Both the position numbers and the translations under genes were made by a program. Below the pieces are notes generated by a model. That model had not been told where the DNA came from and made no database searches. It was given only the letters and a program-made list of their open reading frames with translations. A stretch of DNA of 64,000 bases from Granulicatella seriolae (GTDB lineage: Bacteria > Bacillota > Bacilli > Lactobacillales > Aerococcaceae), in assembly GCF_024543085.1 (NCBI RefSeq), contig NZ_JANHNZ010000001.1:186001-250000 (forward strand), in the 5' to 3' direction. The stretch's first letter is position 1. Every line of letters starts with the position of its first letter. Positions 9,144-17,477 of the stretch are shown here, piece by piece.

Positions 9144-9390
9144 GGGCTGGGCAAAAAGTCCGTAATTAAATAAAATCGTTCTAAATCATAAAATAGTTCC
9201 CCAGAAATCTATCCGAAATAACGGTGTAAAGCATAGCTGACGCACTGTGGATGTTTCGGCTTCAGCCGATTTACAGCCACGTAGACAGCTAAGCCAGTGA
9301 GACCTCGGCTTGCGGCGGTGCCACCGTTCCCATTTCAGATAGATTTCTGGGGAACTATTTTATTTGGATACTATTTGGACTTTTTGCCCA
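9144..9390 (+). repeat. Intergenic hairpin element, copy E1 (core flipped)
   Basis: Outer ends are GGGCTGGGCAAAAAGTCC (9144-9161) and GGACTTTTTGCCCA (9377-9390). The inverted arms 9188-9213 and 9338-9363 are 26 bp and identical (ATAGTTCCCCAGAAATCTAT). The core runs AACGGTGTAAAGCATAGC ... GGCGGTGCCACCGTT and contains the palindrome CGGCTTCAGCCG. The flank marked by TTCTAAATCATAAAA adjoins the GTAAAGC end of the core, the reverse of copies E2, E3, E5, E6 and E7. No coding frame. Confidence 0.88.
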
Positions 9391-9398
9391 GTACCAAC

Positions 9399-10259
9399 TC
9401 ATTCACCTCTATAATCTGTCATTTTTAAATATTGTTCATTCGCATCAAGTAACTTTTTATAATACTCATCATAGCTTTTACTGAATTTTCTGATAAGAGG
9501 AATTGCTATTTCGTAATATTTGTTCTCCATCATGAAAGTTTGTAGCTTTTCTTGAATTGTTTTCATTGGACTATTTAGATAATCATCACTATTTTTATAG
9601 CTCTCATATTGAGTAATGGTATCTTGATTTTCCTTAAGCCAGTCATCAACATTTTCAATTGCATTAATTTTAGCTTTATTCACTTCTTTTAGCGTTTGAA
9701 TATCAAAAGTTGAACTAATTTTGTCGATATAATCCTGTTCCTCTTTACTAAGCTCAAAAGAAGGAAGGTTATCTAAATAGTCTACATACTTCTGATAAAC
9801 CTCATCTCCATCCTTACTTAAAGTTTCATTTAAAAATGGTTGATATGCTGAGAAAATCATTTGTCCATAGTATCCAGGAAAAGCTCTTCCCAATCTTTCA
9901 TAAATTGTTTCTTCTGCTTCAATCAAAGCTATCTTATTATTTATCAGGCTTTGGCTTTCTCCTTTAACTATTAAGTTAAGAATTTCATTTCTTTTTTGTT
10001 CGATATCTAATTGATGTTCTTTTCTTCTTAGAATTGAAGGTAGCGAATTTCCCTTTGAAGCTAAACTCTCCTTTATTTCAGATATACTCATTCCAACTTT
10101 TCTAAATAAAGAAACTTTAATCAAGATCTTCAAATCTTCTTCACTATAATTTCTATAGCCATTTTCCGATTTCTGAGGTGTAATTAATCCTTTTTCCTCA
10201 TAGTATTCAATTGCTTTTCTTGTTAAACCAGTTTTATTTTGAATTTCATTTCTTAACAT
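9399..10259 (-). CDS. MerR-family transcriptional regulator
   Basis: A 286-residue regulator. The N-terminal winged helix (about residues 1-70) has the MerR pattern: TGLTRKAIEYYEEKGLI, then GYRNYSEEDL. A dimerisation helix follows, and the long C-terminal part (residues 90-286) is an uncharacterised, charged, mostly helical effector domain. The start has an AGGAGG site 8 bases before ATG 10257-10259. It is transcribed alone, away from the CstR operon. The effector is unknown; the long C-terminal region has no Cys cluster, so a metal sensor is unlikely. Confidence 0.85.
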   Translation of the reverse strand: MLRNEIQNKTGLTRKAIEYYEEKGLITPQKSENGYRNYSEEDLKILIKVSLFRKVGMSISEIKESLASKGNSLPSILRRKEHQLDIEQKRNEILNLIVKGESQSLINNKIALIEAEETIYERLGRAFPGYYGQMIFSAYQPFLNETLSKDGDEVYQKYVDYLDNLPSFELSKEEQDYIDKISSTFDIQTLKEVNKAKINAIENVDDWLKENQDTITQYESYKNSDDYLNSPMKTIQEKLQTFMMENKYYEIAIPLIRKFSKSYDEYYKKLLDANEQYLKMTDYRGE

Positions 10260-10670
10260 GGTTTAGCACCTCCTTTATTCAAAGGATACCACTGCCCCCA
10301 ACGGACAGGTCAAGCTGTTTTTTAGTTTATATCACTTGGGCTACATTAAACTTTTTCTACTCCATGACACAAAAAAATCCTTTATATAGATCTCCGATGA
10401 CTTATCCAAGACCTATATTTTGAATCAGTCTTGATTGGCTTTCTTTTTCTAAGAGAGTGGCAGTCATTCATTCTTAGTATAAGTAGGACAGTTCTTTGCA
10501 TTCATTGAAGCAATTTATCTGCAATACTCGTAATACTATATCCAAGATTTTGACTCAAATTCTTTTTACATAGCTCACACCAAGAAACTCAACCATCAAC
10601 AAAATATAAACTTTTTTTGCTTGTATGATCGTAGTTTTCTCTGTTGATTTTTTCGTATGTTTTCCCATCC
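10260..10670 (-). other. Spacer with a possible relic reading frame
   Basis: Read on the minus strand from about 10665, a long frame is interrupted only by TGA codons. It includes stretches such as KDGKTYEKINRENYDHTSKK and VSWCELCKKNLSQNLGYS. It has no start and no recognised family. Nearer the MerR gene the sequence GACCTGTCCGTTGGGGGCAG resembles some IS-end sequences, but no partner end or transposase was found. I treat the region as non-functional. Confidence 0.3.
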
Positions 10671-10931
10671 TTATTTTTTGATAATCATATTTATCGCTTG
10701 CTCCATTTTTTGTAATTGCTTATCTGAATCTAATTCTGGATTTTCTAAACATGATTTCAAATTTTCAGCGACAATCATGCCCATAATCCGGTCAACACTT
10801 GATCTAACAGCACTTAATTGAGTAATAACATCAACACATTCTTTTTCTTCCTCAATCATTTTTTGAATCCCTCGCATTTGACCCTCTGCACGCTTTAAAC
10901 GATTCAGAATATTTTTATCACAGGTTCCCAT
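10671..10931 (-). CDS. cstR: CstR-type (CsoR/FrmR family) persulfide-sensing repressor
   Basis: An 86-residue all-helical DUF156 repressor. LNRLKRAEGQMRGIQKMI is the family N-terminal signature. Two conserved cysteines, C32 (KECVDV) and C61 (KSCLEN), are present. The CsoR copper-ligand His next to the second Cys is absent (SCLE, not HCxx), which fits the CstR subgroup that reacts with persulfides. It sits at the end of a rhodanese/CoA-disulfide reductase operon, the known CstR setting in Staphylococcus and Enterococcus. It likely binds the two ATACCC-type palindromes at 13225-13242 and 13326-13344. Confidence 0.88.
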   Translation of the reverse strand: MGTCDKNILNRLKRAEGQMRGIQKMIEEEKECVDVITQLSAVRSSVDRIMGMIVAENLKSCLENPELDSDKQLQKMEQAINMIIKK

Positions 10932-10935
10932 AGGC

Positions 10936-11232
10936 TTATGCTAACTCTCCCTTCCATGCTGACATGCCACCCATCACATTGACTGTATCATACCCTTTAG
11001 TACTTAATAGATTACAAGCCATTGCTGAACGCCCACCAGATTGACAGATAACATAGTATTTTTCATCTTTATTTAACTGATCGATACGTTGCTCTAATTC
11101 GCTTAAAGGAAGTGTCCTAGCGGATGGGATATGTTCTCTTTCAAACTCATCTGTTTCTCTAACATCGATAATTGTCAATGATTCTTTTTTGAACTTTTGA
11201 TAAAATTCATCTACACCAATTGAACTAAACAT
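10936..11232 (-). CDS. Single-domain rhodanese
   Basis: A 98-residue sulfurtransferase domain. IIDVRETDEFEREHIPSA is the N-terminal rhodanese signature, and the active-site loop is CQSGGRS with the catalytic Cys near residue 64. It overlaps the 3' end of the reductase gene by 8 bp and is followed after 4 bp by cstR, so all are co-transcribed. It likely accepts or passes sulfane sulfur in the cytoplasm. Confidence 0.9.
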   Translation of the reverse strand: MFSSIGVDEFYQKFKKESLTIIDVRETDEFEREHIPSARTLPLSELEQRIDQLNKDEKYYVICQSGGRSAMACNLLSTKGYDTVNVMGGMSAWKGELA

Positions 11233-12880
11233 AGTTTAAATCCTCCGATCTTACTGCTTTATACAATGAAAATGCACCATCTAAGTTTTCTACTTTAAAT
11301 CCAGCTTGTTTTAAAATTCTCTCGCCGATATAGCTTCTCAAACCACTATGACAACTTATAATATATTCTTTTGTTGGGTCTAATTCTGAAATACGGCAAC
11401 GTAAATCATTCAGCGGGATATTAATCGCTTCTTTAAAACGTCCATTTGCTAATTCACTTTCTTCTCGAACATCCAATAATACTTTTCCTTTAGAGAGTTC
11501 TTCTGTCAATTCATACCATTGAATCGTGTCACTTAGACCTTCAATTTGATTTAAAGCGACGTACCCTATCATATTTACTGGATCTTTCGCAGCGCCAAAT
11601 GGTGGTGCATAAGTGAATTCTAATTCAGGTAGATCAAAAACCGTAAGCCCACCTTTAATTGCTGTCGCTAGAATATCGATGCGCTTATCAATCCCTTTTT
11701 TACCAATTCCTTGGGCGCCATAAATTTCACCTGTTTTGGGATTAAACACTAATTTTAAAACTACTTCTGTCGCTCCAGGATAATAACCTGCATGATCTTT
11801 GCCAGAAATATGAACTACTGCCACATCAAGCCCAGCCATCTTTGCAACACGTTCACTTAAACCTGTTGAAGCAGCACTTAAATCAAAGACACGAACAATT
11901 GCCGTACCAATGCTGCCTTTATTTTTACGATTTAAGCCTGCAATCACATCCGCTACTTGTCTGCCTTGACGGTTAGCTGGAGAAGCCAAAGAAATTAGGG
12001 CACTTTCACCAGTGATTTGTTGTTTGACTAAAATTGCGTCTCCTACTGCATAAATATCTGAAAGATTCGTTTGATAATTATCATCAACTAAAATTCCTCC
12101 ACGTAAGCCTAATTCGATTCCTGCATCTTTTGCTAGAGTATTTTCAGGCTGAACTCCAACTGATAAAATGGTTAAATCTGATTGTAATTCAGTTCCATCT
12201 TCTAAAATAACCGAGTTCCCTTGATTTCTAAATTCTGTAGCTGATTGCGCAGTAATCACTTGTACGCCTTTACCAACTAATTCATTTTTAACAAAAGCAG
12301 CCATTTCTTCATCTAAAGGAGGTAAAACATGAGGAGCTTTTTCAATAAGCGTTACTTGCAGGCCACGTTTCTTTAAATTTTCTGCCATTTCTAACCCAAT
12401 AAATCCGGCACCTATCACAATTGCATTTTTAGGTTTTCTCTGCTCAATATTTTCCATAATTTTATCCAAATCAGGTACATTGCGCAAACTGTAGACATTC
12501 GTTGCTTGTGATAATCCAACAATCGGTGGGATAAATGGTTTGGCACCTGGTGATAAAATCAGTTTGTCATAAGACTCTGTCGTCAGTTGGTCATTATGCT
12601 TAATTGTAACTGTTTTATCTACTGGATTGATTGCCATCACTTCATGATGTGGTCTAACATCTAAATTGAAACGTGCACGTAAGGCTTCTGGTGTTTGTAC
12701 TAATAAACTATCTCTAGCTTCAATTTCCCCAGATACAAAGTAAGGTAATCCACAATTGGCAAACGATACAAATGGGCCTTTTTCTAAAACAACAATTTCA
12801 GCGTCTTCCATTAAACGACGTAATCTAGTCGCTGCTGACATTCCTCCAGCGACGCCACCTACGATAATAATTTTTGTCAT
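11225..12880 (-). CDS. CoA-disulfide (or CoA-persulfide) reductase with C-terminal rhodanese domain
   Basis: A 551-residue flavoprotein. The start is ATG 12878-12880 with AGGAGG 9 bases upstream; an earlier in-frame codon lacks a site. An FAD-binding motif opens the protein (IIIVGGVAGGMSAATRLRR). The redox Cys is in SFANCGLPYF near residue 45. The NAD-binding motif is VIGAGFIGLEMAENL near residue 160. The C-terminal rhodanese domain (about 455-551) has the loop CHSGLRS with Cys near 510. This is the CoADR-Rhd architecture, shown in related bacteria to reduce CoA persulfides. It lies between two rhodanese genes. Confidence 0.9.
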   Translation of the reverse strand: MTKIIIVGGVAGGMSAATRLRRLMEDAEIVVLEKGPFVSFANCGLPYFVSGEIEARDSLLVQTPEALRARFNLDVRPHHEVMAINPVDKTVTIKHNDQLTTESYDKLILSPGAKPFIPPIVGLSQATNVYSLRNVPDLDKIMENIEQRKPKNAIVIGAGFIGLEMAENLKKRGLQVTLIEKAPHVLPPLDEEMAAFVKNELVGKGVQVITAQSATEFRNQGNSVILEDGTELQSDLTILSVGVQPENTLAKDAGIELGLRGGILVDDNYQTNLSDIYAVGDAILVKQQITGESALISLASPANRQGRQVADVIAGLNRKNKGSIGTAIVRVFDLSAASTGLSERVAKMAGLDVAVVHISGKDHAGYYPGATEVVLKLVFNPKTGEIYGAQGIGKKGIDKRIDILATAIKGGLTVFDLPELEFTYAPPFGAAKDPVNMIGYVALNQIEGLSDTIQWYELTEELSKGKVLLDVREESELANGRFKEAINIPLNDLRCRISELDPTKEYIISCHSGLRSYIGERILKQAGFKVENLDGAFSLYKAVRSEDLNYV

Positions 12881-12882
12881 AA

Positions 12883-13197
12883 TTATTTTCCTCCTCTTAT
12901 TTGACCCGTCCATTGACTCATGCCACCACGAACATTTACTACATTATAGCCCTTTTTTTGTAATATTTTTGCAGCCTTTTTACTTCGCATCCCTGATTGG
13001 CAAATCACATAAAGTTCCTCAGTTGAACTCCCTTTATAGCCATCTAGCATATTTAACGGAACATTCTTAGCTTTCGCTATATGCCCCAATCGGTATTCAT
13101 CTGGTGTGCGTACATCAAGCAAATTGATCTTATCTTTTAGTTTTTCTTGTAGCATATTCACCGAGATACTTGGTACTGTGCTAAAAAATCCAAACAT
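12883..13197 (-). CDS. Single-domain rhodanese, first gene of the cstR operon
   Basis: A 104-residue rhodanese-like protein. INLLDVRTPDEYRLGHI is the N-terminal signature and CQSGMRS the active loop. The start is ATG 13195-13197 with AGGAGG 6 bases upstream. Only 2 bp separate its stop from the reductase start. A good promoter (TTGACA at 13270-13265, TTATAT at 13247-13242 on the minus strand) lies upstream with a CstR-like operator just after the -10 box. Confidence 0.88.
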   Translation of the reverse strand: MFGFFSTVPSISVNMLQEKLKDKINLLDVRTPDEYRLGHIAKAKNVPLNMLDGYKGSSTEELYVICQSGMRSKKAAKILQKKGYNVVNVRGGMSQWTGQIRGGK

Positions 13198-13224
13198 ACT
13201 TTTCCTCCTCATTAAAGGTTTTTG

Positions 13225-13242
13225 TATACCCATATAGGTATA
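13225..13242 (-). promoter_or_regulatory. CstR-like operator and promoter of the rhodanese-reductase-cstR operon
   Basis: The palindrome TATACCC-ATATA-GGTATA matches the CstR/CsoR type of operator (ATACCC...GGGTAT), with one G missing on the right side. It lies directly downstream of the minus-strand -10 box TTATAT (13242-13247), which is 17 bases from TTGACA (13265-13270). Confidence 0.75.
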
Positions 13243-13317
13243 TATAACTATAATTTTAAATGAATGTCAATAGGTTTGCTTTCAAAACGAATTATAATCA
13301 TATGCTAAATACTAAGG

Positions 13318-13346
13318 TTGACAAATATACCCTTTAAGGGTATATT
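13318..13346 (+). promoter_or_regulatory. CstR-like operator inside the promoter of the four-domain fusion gene
   Basis: TTGACA (13318-13323), a 17-base spacer and TATATT (13341-13346) form a near-consensus promoter. The spacer is almost filled by TATACCC-TTTAA-GGGTATA (13326-13344), a perfect CstR-type palindrome. Binding there would block RNA polymerase. Confidence 0.82.
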
Positions 13347-13406
13347 TTATCTTATGTATGATGCTAAAAATAGTCGTCATTAACTATAGAATAGGAGCTA
13401 TAAAAT

Positions 13407-15860
13407 ATGTCTAAAAAAATTATAATTATTGGCGGTGTTGCTGGTGGTGCAACTGCTGCGACTAGACTCAGAAGATTAAACGAAAAAGACGAAATTATCC
13501 TTTTTGAAAAAGGAGAATATATATCATTTGCTAATTGTGGTCTGCCTTATCACATAGGAGGCACTATCAAAAATCGTGAAGATCTTTTATTGCAAACTGT
13601 AGAAGGTATGAGTGAACAATATAATTTAGATATTCGAAATTTTTCTGAAGTTACAGCGATTGACCCTCAGAAAAAAACTGTTTCTGTTTTAAATCACCAT
13701 ACAAAAGAAACCTATGTAGAAACATTTGACAAACTAATTATTTCAACAGGTGCCAAAGCAATTGTTCCTCCAATCGAAGGACTTGACCAGGCAAAAAACG
13801 TCTTTAGTTTACGAAATATTCCTGACATGGATCACATCAAAACCTACATTGAAAATGAAAAGGTAAAGAGTGCAACGATTGTCGGTGGAGGTTTCATCGG
13901 ATTAGAAATGATGGAAAACCTGGTTGATTTAGGGATTCAAGTAAATCTTGTAGAAATGTCTGCTCAAGTTATGCCAAATATTGATTTTGAGTTAGCTCAG
14001 ATTCTGCACGCACAAATAAACCTTCATGGCGTCAATTTGATTCTAAACGATGGGTTAAAAGCTTTCTCAAAACAAGGAAATGAACTAATACTAAGCAGTG
14101 GGAAAACATTAACAACAGATTTAACGATTCTTTCTATTGGAGTTAACCCTGAAAGTTCTTTAGCAAAAGAATCAGGTATAGATCTCGGTCTTCGTGGTGC
14201 TATCAAAGTGAGCAAGAAATTAGAAACGAACTACCCTTTTATTTATGCAATAGGAGATGTTATTGAAGTAACTGATTTTGTTAATCAACAACAGACAATA
14301 ATACCTTTAGCTTGGCCAGCAAATCGACAAGGAAGACTTGTAGCAGACATCATTAATGGGCTTGATGTAGCGTACCCTGGAACCCAAGGCACTTCTGTCG
14401 CCAAAGTATTCGAGCTAACAGCTGCTTCTACTGGAAACTCTGAGAAGACACTGCAAAGATTAGGCATTGATTACAAAGGAATTCATATCCATCCAAACTC
14501 ACATGCCAGCTATTATCCAGATGCCAGCCCAATTGCTCTAAAACTACTGTTTGCTCCTGATGGGAAAATATTAGGTGCTCAAGCAGTTGGAACGGAGGGG
14601 GTCGAAAAGCGAATCGACGTTATCTCGACGGCTATGAAATTTGGTGCAACAGCAGATCAATTAGCTTCTATTGAATTGGCTTACGCTCCCCCATATTCTA
14701 GTGCAAAAGATCCAGTTAATATGTTGGGCTACACTGCTGATAATATTTTGAATCAAAAGGTAGAAACATTCGACTGGCAGGAAATACCTGATCTTCTAGA
14801 AAAAAACGCATATCTACTAGACGTAAGAGAAGAATTTGAATTAGCAACTGGTGAGCTACCCACAAGTCATGCAATCCCTTTAACGAAACTTCGTTCTAGA
14901 CTAGATGAGCTCCCTAAAAATCAAATAATTTACGTCTATTGTCAAGTAGGTCTACGTGGGTACAATGCCGCAAGAATTTTAATGCAATATGGCTATTCTG
15001 TTAAGAATCTGGACGGTGGTTTTAAAACATACAAACAAGCAACTTATCGCCTAAGTGCACCAACTAGTAACATCGTAAACAATCAAAAAAGTGATGTTAC
15101 ATCAGCCGAATCAAGTAAACTTATCTCTATTGATGCTTGTGGCCTACAATGTCCTGGCCCTATTTTAAAAGTAAAAGAAACCATCGATAAAATGAATGAC
15201 GGAGAGACACTAGAGATCCAAGCTAGTGATTTTGGATTCATCACAGATATTGAAGCATGGTGTAAAAACACTGGAAATACCCTTGTTGACAATCAATTGA
15301 AAGGTTCTAAAGTAGTTGCTAAAATTACCAAAGGAATAGCAACAAATAGTGAAATAACACCTCATTCGCTTCCCACTGAGGGAGTACTTCATGAAACTAA
15401 AAATGGTGCGACGATGGTTGTTTTTAGTGGTGACTTAGATAAGGCACTTGCTTCAATGATTATTGCTAGTGGTGCGGCAGCTATGGGAAAAGAAGTTACA
15501 ATTTTCTTCACTTTCTGGGGTTTAAGTATTTTGAAAAAACAAAAAATAAAGAAACGTGGGATTGCAAAAATGTTTGATATTATGCTCCCAAGCAGAGCTT
15601 CAAGTTTACCTATTTCTAAAATGAATATGTTGGGTATGGGCTCTAAAATGATGCAAAGTGTAATGAAACAAAAAAATGTTGATTCCCTTGAAGTAATGAT
15701 TGAAAAAGCAAATAACCTAGGTGTTAAATTTGTTGCTTGTACAATGAGCATGGACATCATGGGCATTGATTGTTCTGAATTATTCGATTTTGTAGAGTAT
15801 GGTGGTGTCGCAACTTATCTTGGTGATAGTGAACACTCAAACTTAAATTTGTTTATTTAA
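13407..15860 (+). CDS. Four-domain fusion: CoA-disulfide reductase, rhodanese, TusA, DsrE-like
   Basis: An 817-residue cytoplasmic flavoprotein. Residues 1-445 are a CoADR-type module: FAD motif IIIGGVAGGATAATRLRR, redox Cys in FANCGLPYH and NAD motif VGGGFIGLEMMENL. Residues about 455-545 are a rhodanese with Cys512 in CQVGLRG. Residues 565-640 are a TusA/SirA domain with CGLQCPGP (Cys582). Residues 660-817 are a DsrE/DsrF-like domain (MVVFSGDLDKALASMIIASG). The order suggests sulfur is passed between domains in one chain. It is divergently transcribed from a paralogous CoADR-Rhd gene and has its own operator. A weak GGAGC site precedes the ATG. Confidence 0.9.
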   Translation: MSKKIIIIGGVAGGATAATRLRRLNEKDEIILFEKGEYISFANCGLPYHIGGTIKNREDLLLQTVEGMSEQYNLDIRNFSEVTAIDPQKKTVSVLNHHTKETYVETFDKLIISTGAKAIVPPIEGLDQAKNVFSLRNIPDMDHIKTYIENEKVKSATIVGGGFIGLEMMENLVDLGIQVNLVEMSAQVMPNIDFELAQILHAQINLHGVNLILNDGLKAFSKQGNELILSSGKTLTTDLTILSIGVNPESSLAKESGIDLGLRGAIKVSKKLETNYPFIYAIGDVIEVTDFVNQQQTIIPLAWPANRQGRLVADIINGLDVAYPGTQGTSVAKVFELTAASTGNSEKTLQRLGIDYKGIHIHPNSHASYYPDASPIALKLLFAPDGKILGAQAVGTEGVEKRIDVISTAMKFGATADQLASIELAYAPPYSSAKDPVNMLGYTADNILNQKVETFDWQEIPDLLEKNAYLLDVREEFELATGELPTSHAIPLTKLRSRLDELPKNQIIYVYCQVGLRGYNAARILMQYGYSVKNLDGGFKTYKQATYRLSAPTSNIVNNQKSDVTSAESSKLISIDACGLQCPGPILKVKETIDKMNDGETLEIQASDFGFITDIEAWCKNTGNTLVDNQLKGSKVVAKITKGIATNSEITPHSLPTEGVLHETKNGATMVVFSGDLDKALASMIIASGAAAMGKEVTIFFTFWGLSILKKQKIKKRGIAKMFDIMLPSRASSLPISKMNMLGMGSKMMQSVMKQKNVDSLEVMIEKANNLGVKFVACTMSMDIMGIDCSELFDFVEYGGVATYLGDSEHSNLNLFI

Positions 15861-15918
15861 AAAGAAGCTGATGCATTTGGGAATGCAACTACTTTTTGCC
15901 ACAATAAAAAAACATCTA

Positions 15919-15965
15919 ATTGGGTCATCTTTTTCTGGTAATTGACTGGTATAAGATGACCCAAT
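15919..15965 (+). terminator. Hairpin after the fusion gene
   Basis: A 12-bp perfect stem ATTGGGTCATCT / AGATGACCCAAT, 58 bp past the stop, followed on the plus strand by TTTTCAAAG. It may act together with the next hairpin. Confidence 0.6.
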
Positions 15966-15980
15966 TTTCAAAGTATATAG

Positions 15981-16024
15981 CAAAAAACCATCCTTAACTA
16001 ATCCAAAGTCAAGGATGGTTTTTT
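15981..16024. terminator. Bidirectional terminator between convergent genes
   Basis: The stem AACCATCCTT / AAGGATGGTT is flanked by A-run and T-run, so it can stop transcripts from both the fusion gene (plus) and the baeRF-like gene (minus). Confidence 0.8.
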
Positions 16025-16068
16025 GGCTCAGAAACTCAGTCTATAATCATACATCTCCTCAAAACTTT

Positions 16069-17118
16069 TTAATAGAGAATCGCATTAATAGCTGGTTCAT
16101 CGGTATCACTTCTTAATACAATCGGTTTTATATTAGATTTCAAGCAGTGAATCATTAATTGATTATGCTCTACTGAATAGCCATCATTCTTCTCTAGGAA
16201 AATAACTTTTTTGACTAAGCCATTCGTTACATTCTCTTGGACAGCTTCCATATCGTGGACTAACTTTCCTTCTCGACTAGCATTTTCTATTTCTTGGCGT
16301 ACTTTTCCTATCTTACGGTCGTATTCTTTTTCAAAAATTGCTTCCACACTGGTTTGCAATTCTTTCTTATTTGCTTTAGATAGTGGGAATGCTAGCACAT
16401 CATAAACATAGGATTTATTATTGGATTCGTCTAAAAATTTAGTAACAACTTCTTGAACACCGCATAATACAATTTTGGTGTCGTCTTTTGTTGATAAATC
16501 AACTAATTTTTCATTTAAATATCTATAGTAGGTCTTTTGCTCTTTAGCTTCTTCCTCTTCTTTTGTACGGTGACCATGATATTGTCCGTCTAAACCGCCA
16601 TAGTTACCTACATTTAAATTTGAATTATTATCAAAGTCTTCAAAGTAATCTGAAAGGTTATAAGCAAAATCTTGCAAGCTTAAAGGTTCATAATCCTGAA
16701 TAGACCAACTAAAGAAACGATCTTTTCCAATCTCTATTAAGTACTTTGGTCGTTCAGAAGTTTCTTCCATAGTCAGCAAATCTTTTAGTAAAAACTGGTT
16801 TCCTACATAAACATATGGAGAAATGTCATGCGAGACTTCAATCTTTTCATTAGTATCTGCATCTACAAATAATAGAACGCCATGTCCAGATCCTCTAAAG
16901 AAGTTGACATCTTGCTCATGTTCTTTTAGTTTCGCTAATAGTTTCTCCCATTCTCTCTTAGGAAAACGGCTCAATAACTTCTCTTGAAGCTCTTTTAATA
17001 AATTACTATACACAATTCGACTGGCCTCAACATCCATAATAGTGCTAGCTGTTGAAAAAGCCAAGGTTATCTTAGGCATTGTTTCCGATGTACTCTGATT
17101 TAACAAGTTCTCATTCAT
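16069..17118 (-). CDS. Bacterial archaeo-eukaryotic release factor-like (baeRF) protein
   Basis: A 349-residue cytoplasmic protein. It resembles the baeRF families, bacterial relatives of eRF1 domains 2-3. The central part (KTYYRYLNEKLVDL, then IVLCGVQEVVTKFLDE) and the C-terminal part (LIHDMEAVQENVTNGLVKKVIFLE-like) follow the eRF1 domain 2/3 layout. The function is unproven in bacteria; a role in ribosome rescue or translation stress has been suggested. The start is ATG 17116-17118 with AGGAGG 8 bases upstream; a longer frame exists without a site. It ends in an SDTDEPAINAIL tail. It is a stand-alone gene. I am fairly sure of the family, not of the role. Confidence 0.65.
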   Translation of the reverse strand: MNENLLNQSTSETMPKITLAFSTASTIMDVEASRIVYSNLLKELQEKLLSRFPKREWEKLLAKLKEHEQDVNFFRGSGHGVLLFVDADTNEKIEVSHDISPYVYVGNQFLLKDLLTMEETSERPKYLIEIGKDRFFSWSIQDYEPLSLQDFAYNLSDYFEDFDNNSNLNVGNYGGLDGQYHGHRTKEEEEAKEQKTYYRYLNEKLVDLSTKDDTKIVLCGVQEVVTKFLDESNNKSYVYDVLAFPLSKANKKELQTSVEAIFEKEYDRKIGKVRQEIENASREGKLVHDMEAVQENVTNGLVKKVIFLEKNDGYSVEHNQLMIHCLKSNIKPIVLRSDTDEPAINAILY

Positions 17119-17348
17119 AATTTTCCTCCTTATTGTCAAAGCGCCATAGCAAGTGTCTAGAATCCCCATCACAGTGTCTGTTACTAATTTAATGATAACA
17201 TATTGGCATGCATCCTTGAAATATTATGGGTTGGGATGGATAGTAATAGTTGAAGACGCTCACATAGGAATGTTGGTATAGCAGTACAAAATGACTTTTG
17301 CTTTGAACGTCTTTGAGTATTATTCAATGAAACAAGCAATAGAAAATA

Positions 17349-17386
17349 AGGAGTGATAATATCCCCAATCGATATAATCACTCCTC
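17349..17386 (-). terminator. Hairpin downstream of the small membrane protein gene
   Basis: GGAGTGATTATATC pairs with GATATTATCACTCC on the minus strand around a short loop, followed by TTATTTTC. The rest of the 359-bp spacer 17119-17477 shows nothing else. Confidence 0.55.
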
Positions 17387-17477
17387 ATTCTTCTCTAACA
17401 GTGAGCTAATTCGCCCTTCTAACATTTTACATCTGAATAAACTGTTCAATCTATAATCGGACTTTTCAAATAACTAT

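Noticed and set aside
9144-9390. Classical insertion sequence or IS remnant
   Set aside because: No copy of the element carries a transposase frame, and I saw no clear flanking duplications. The arms vary between copies, unlike IS ends, so I call it a non-coding hairpin element.
10290-10320. IS-end-like sequence near the MerR gene
   Set aside because: Only a vague likeness to IS ends; no second end or transposase piece was found.
17184-17381. 65-codon minus-strand frame
   Set aside because: No ribosome binding site, overlaps a terminator-like hairpin and has no coding-like pattern.
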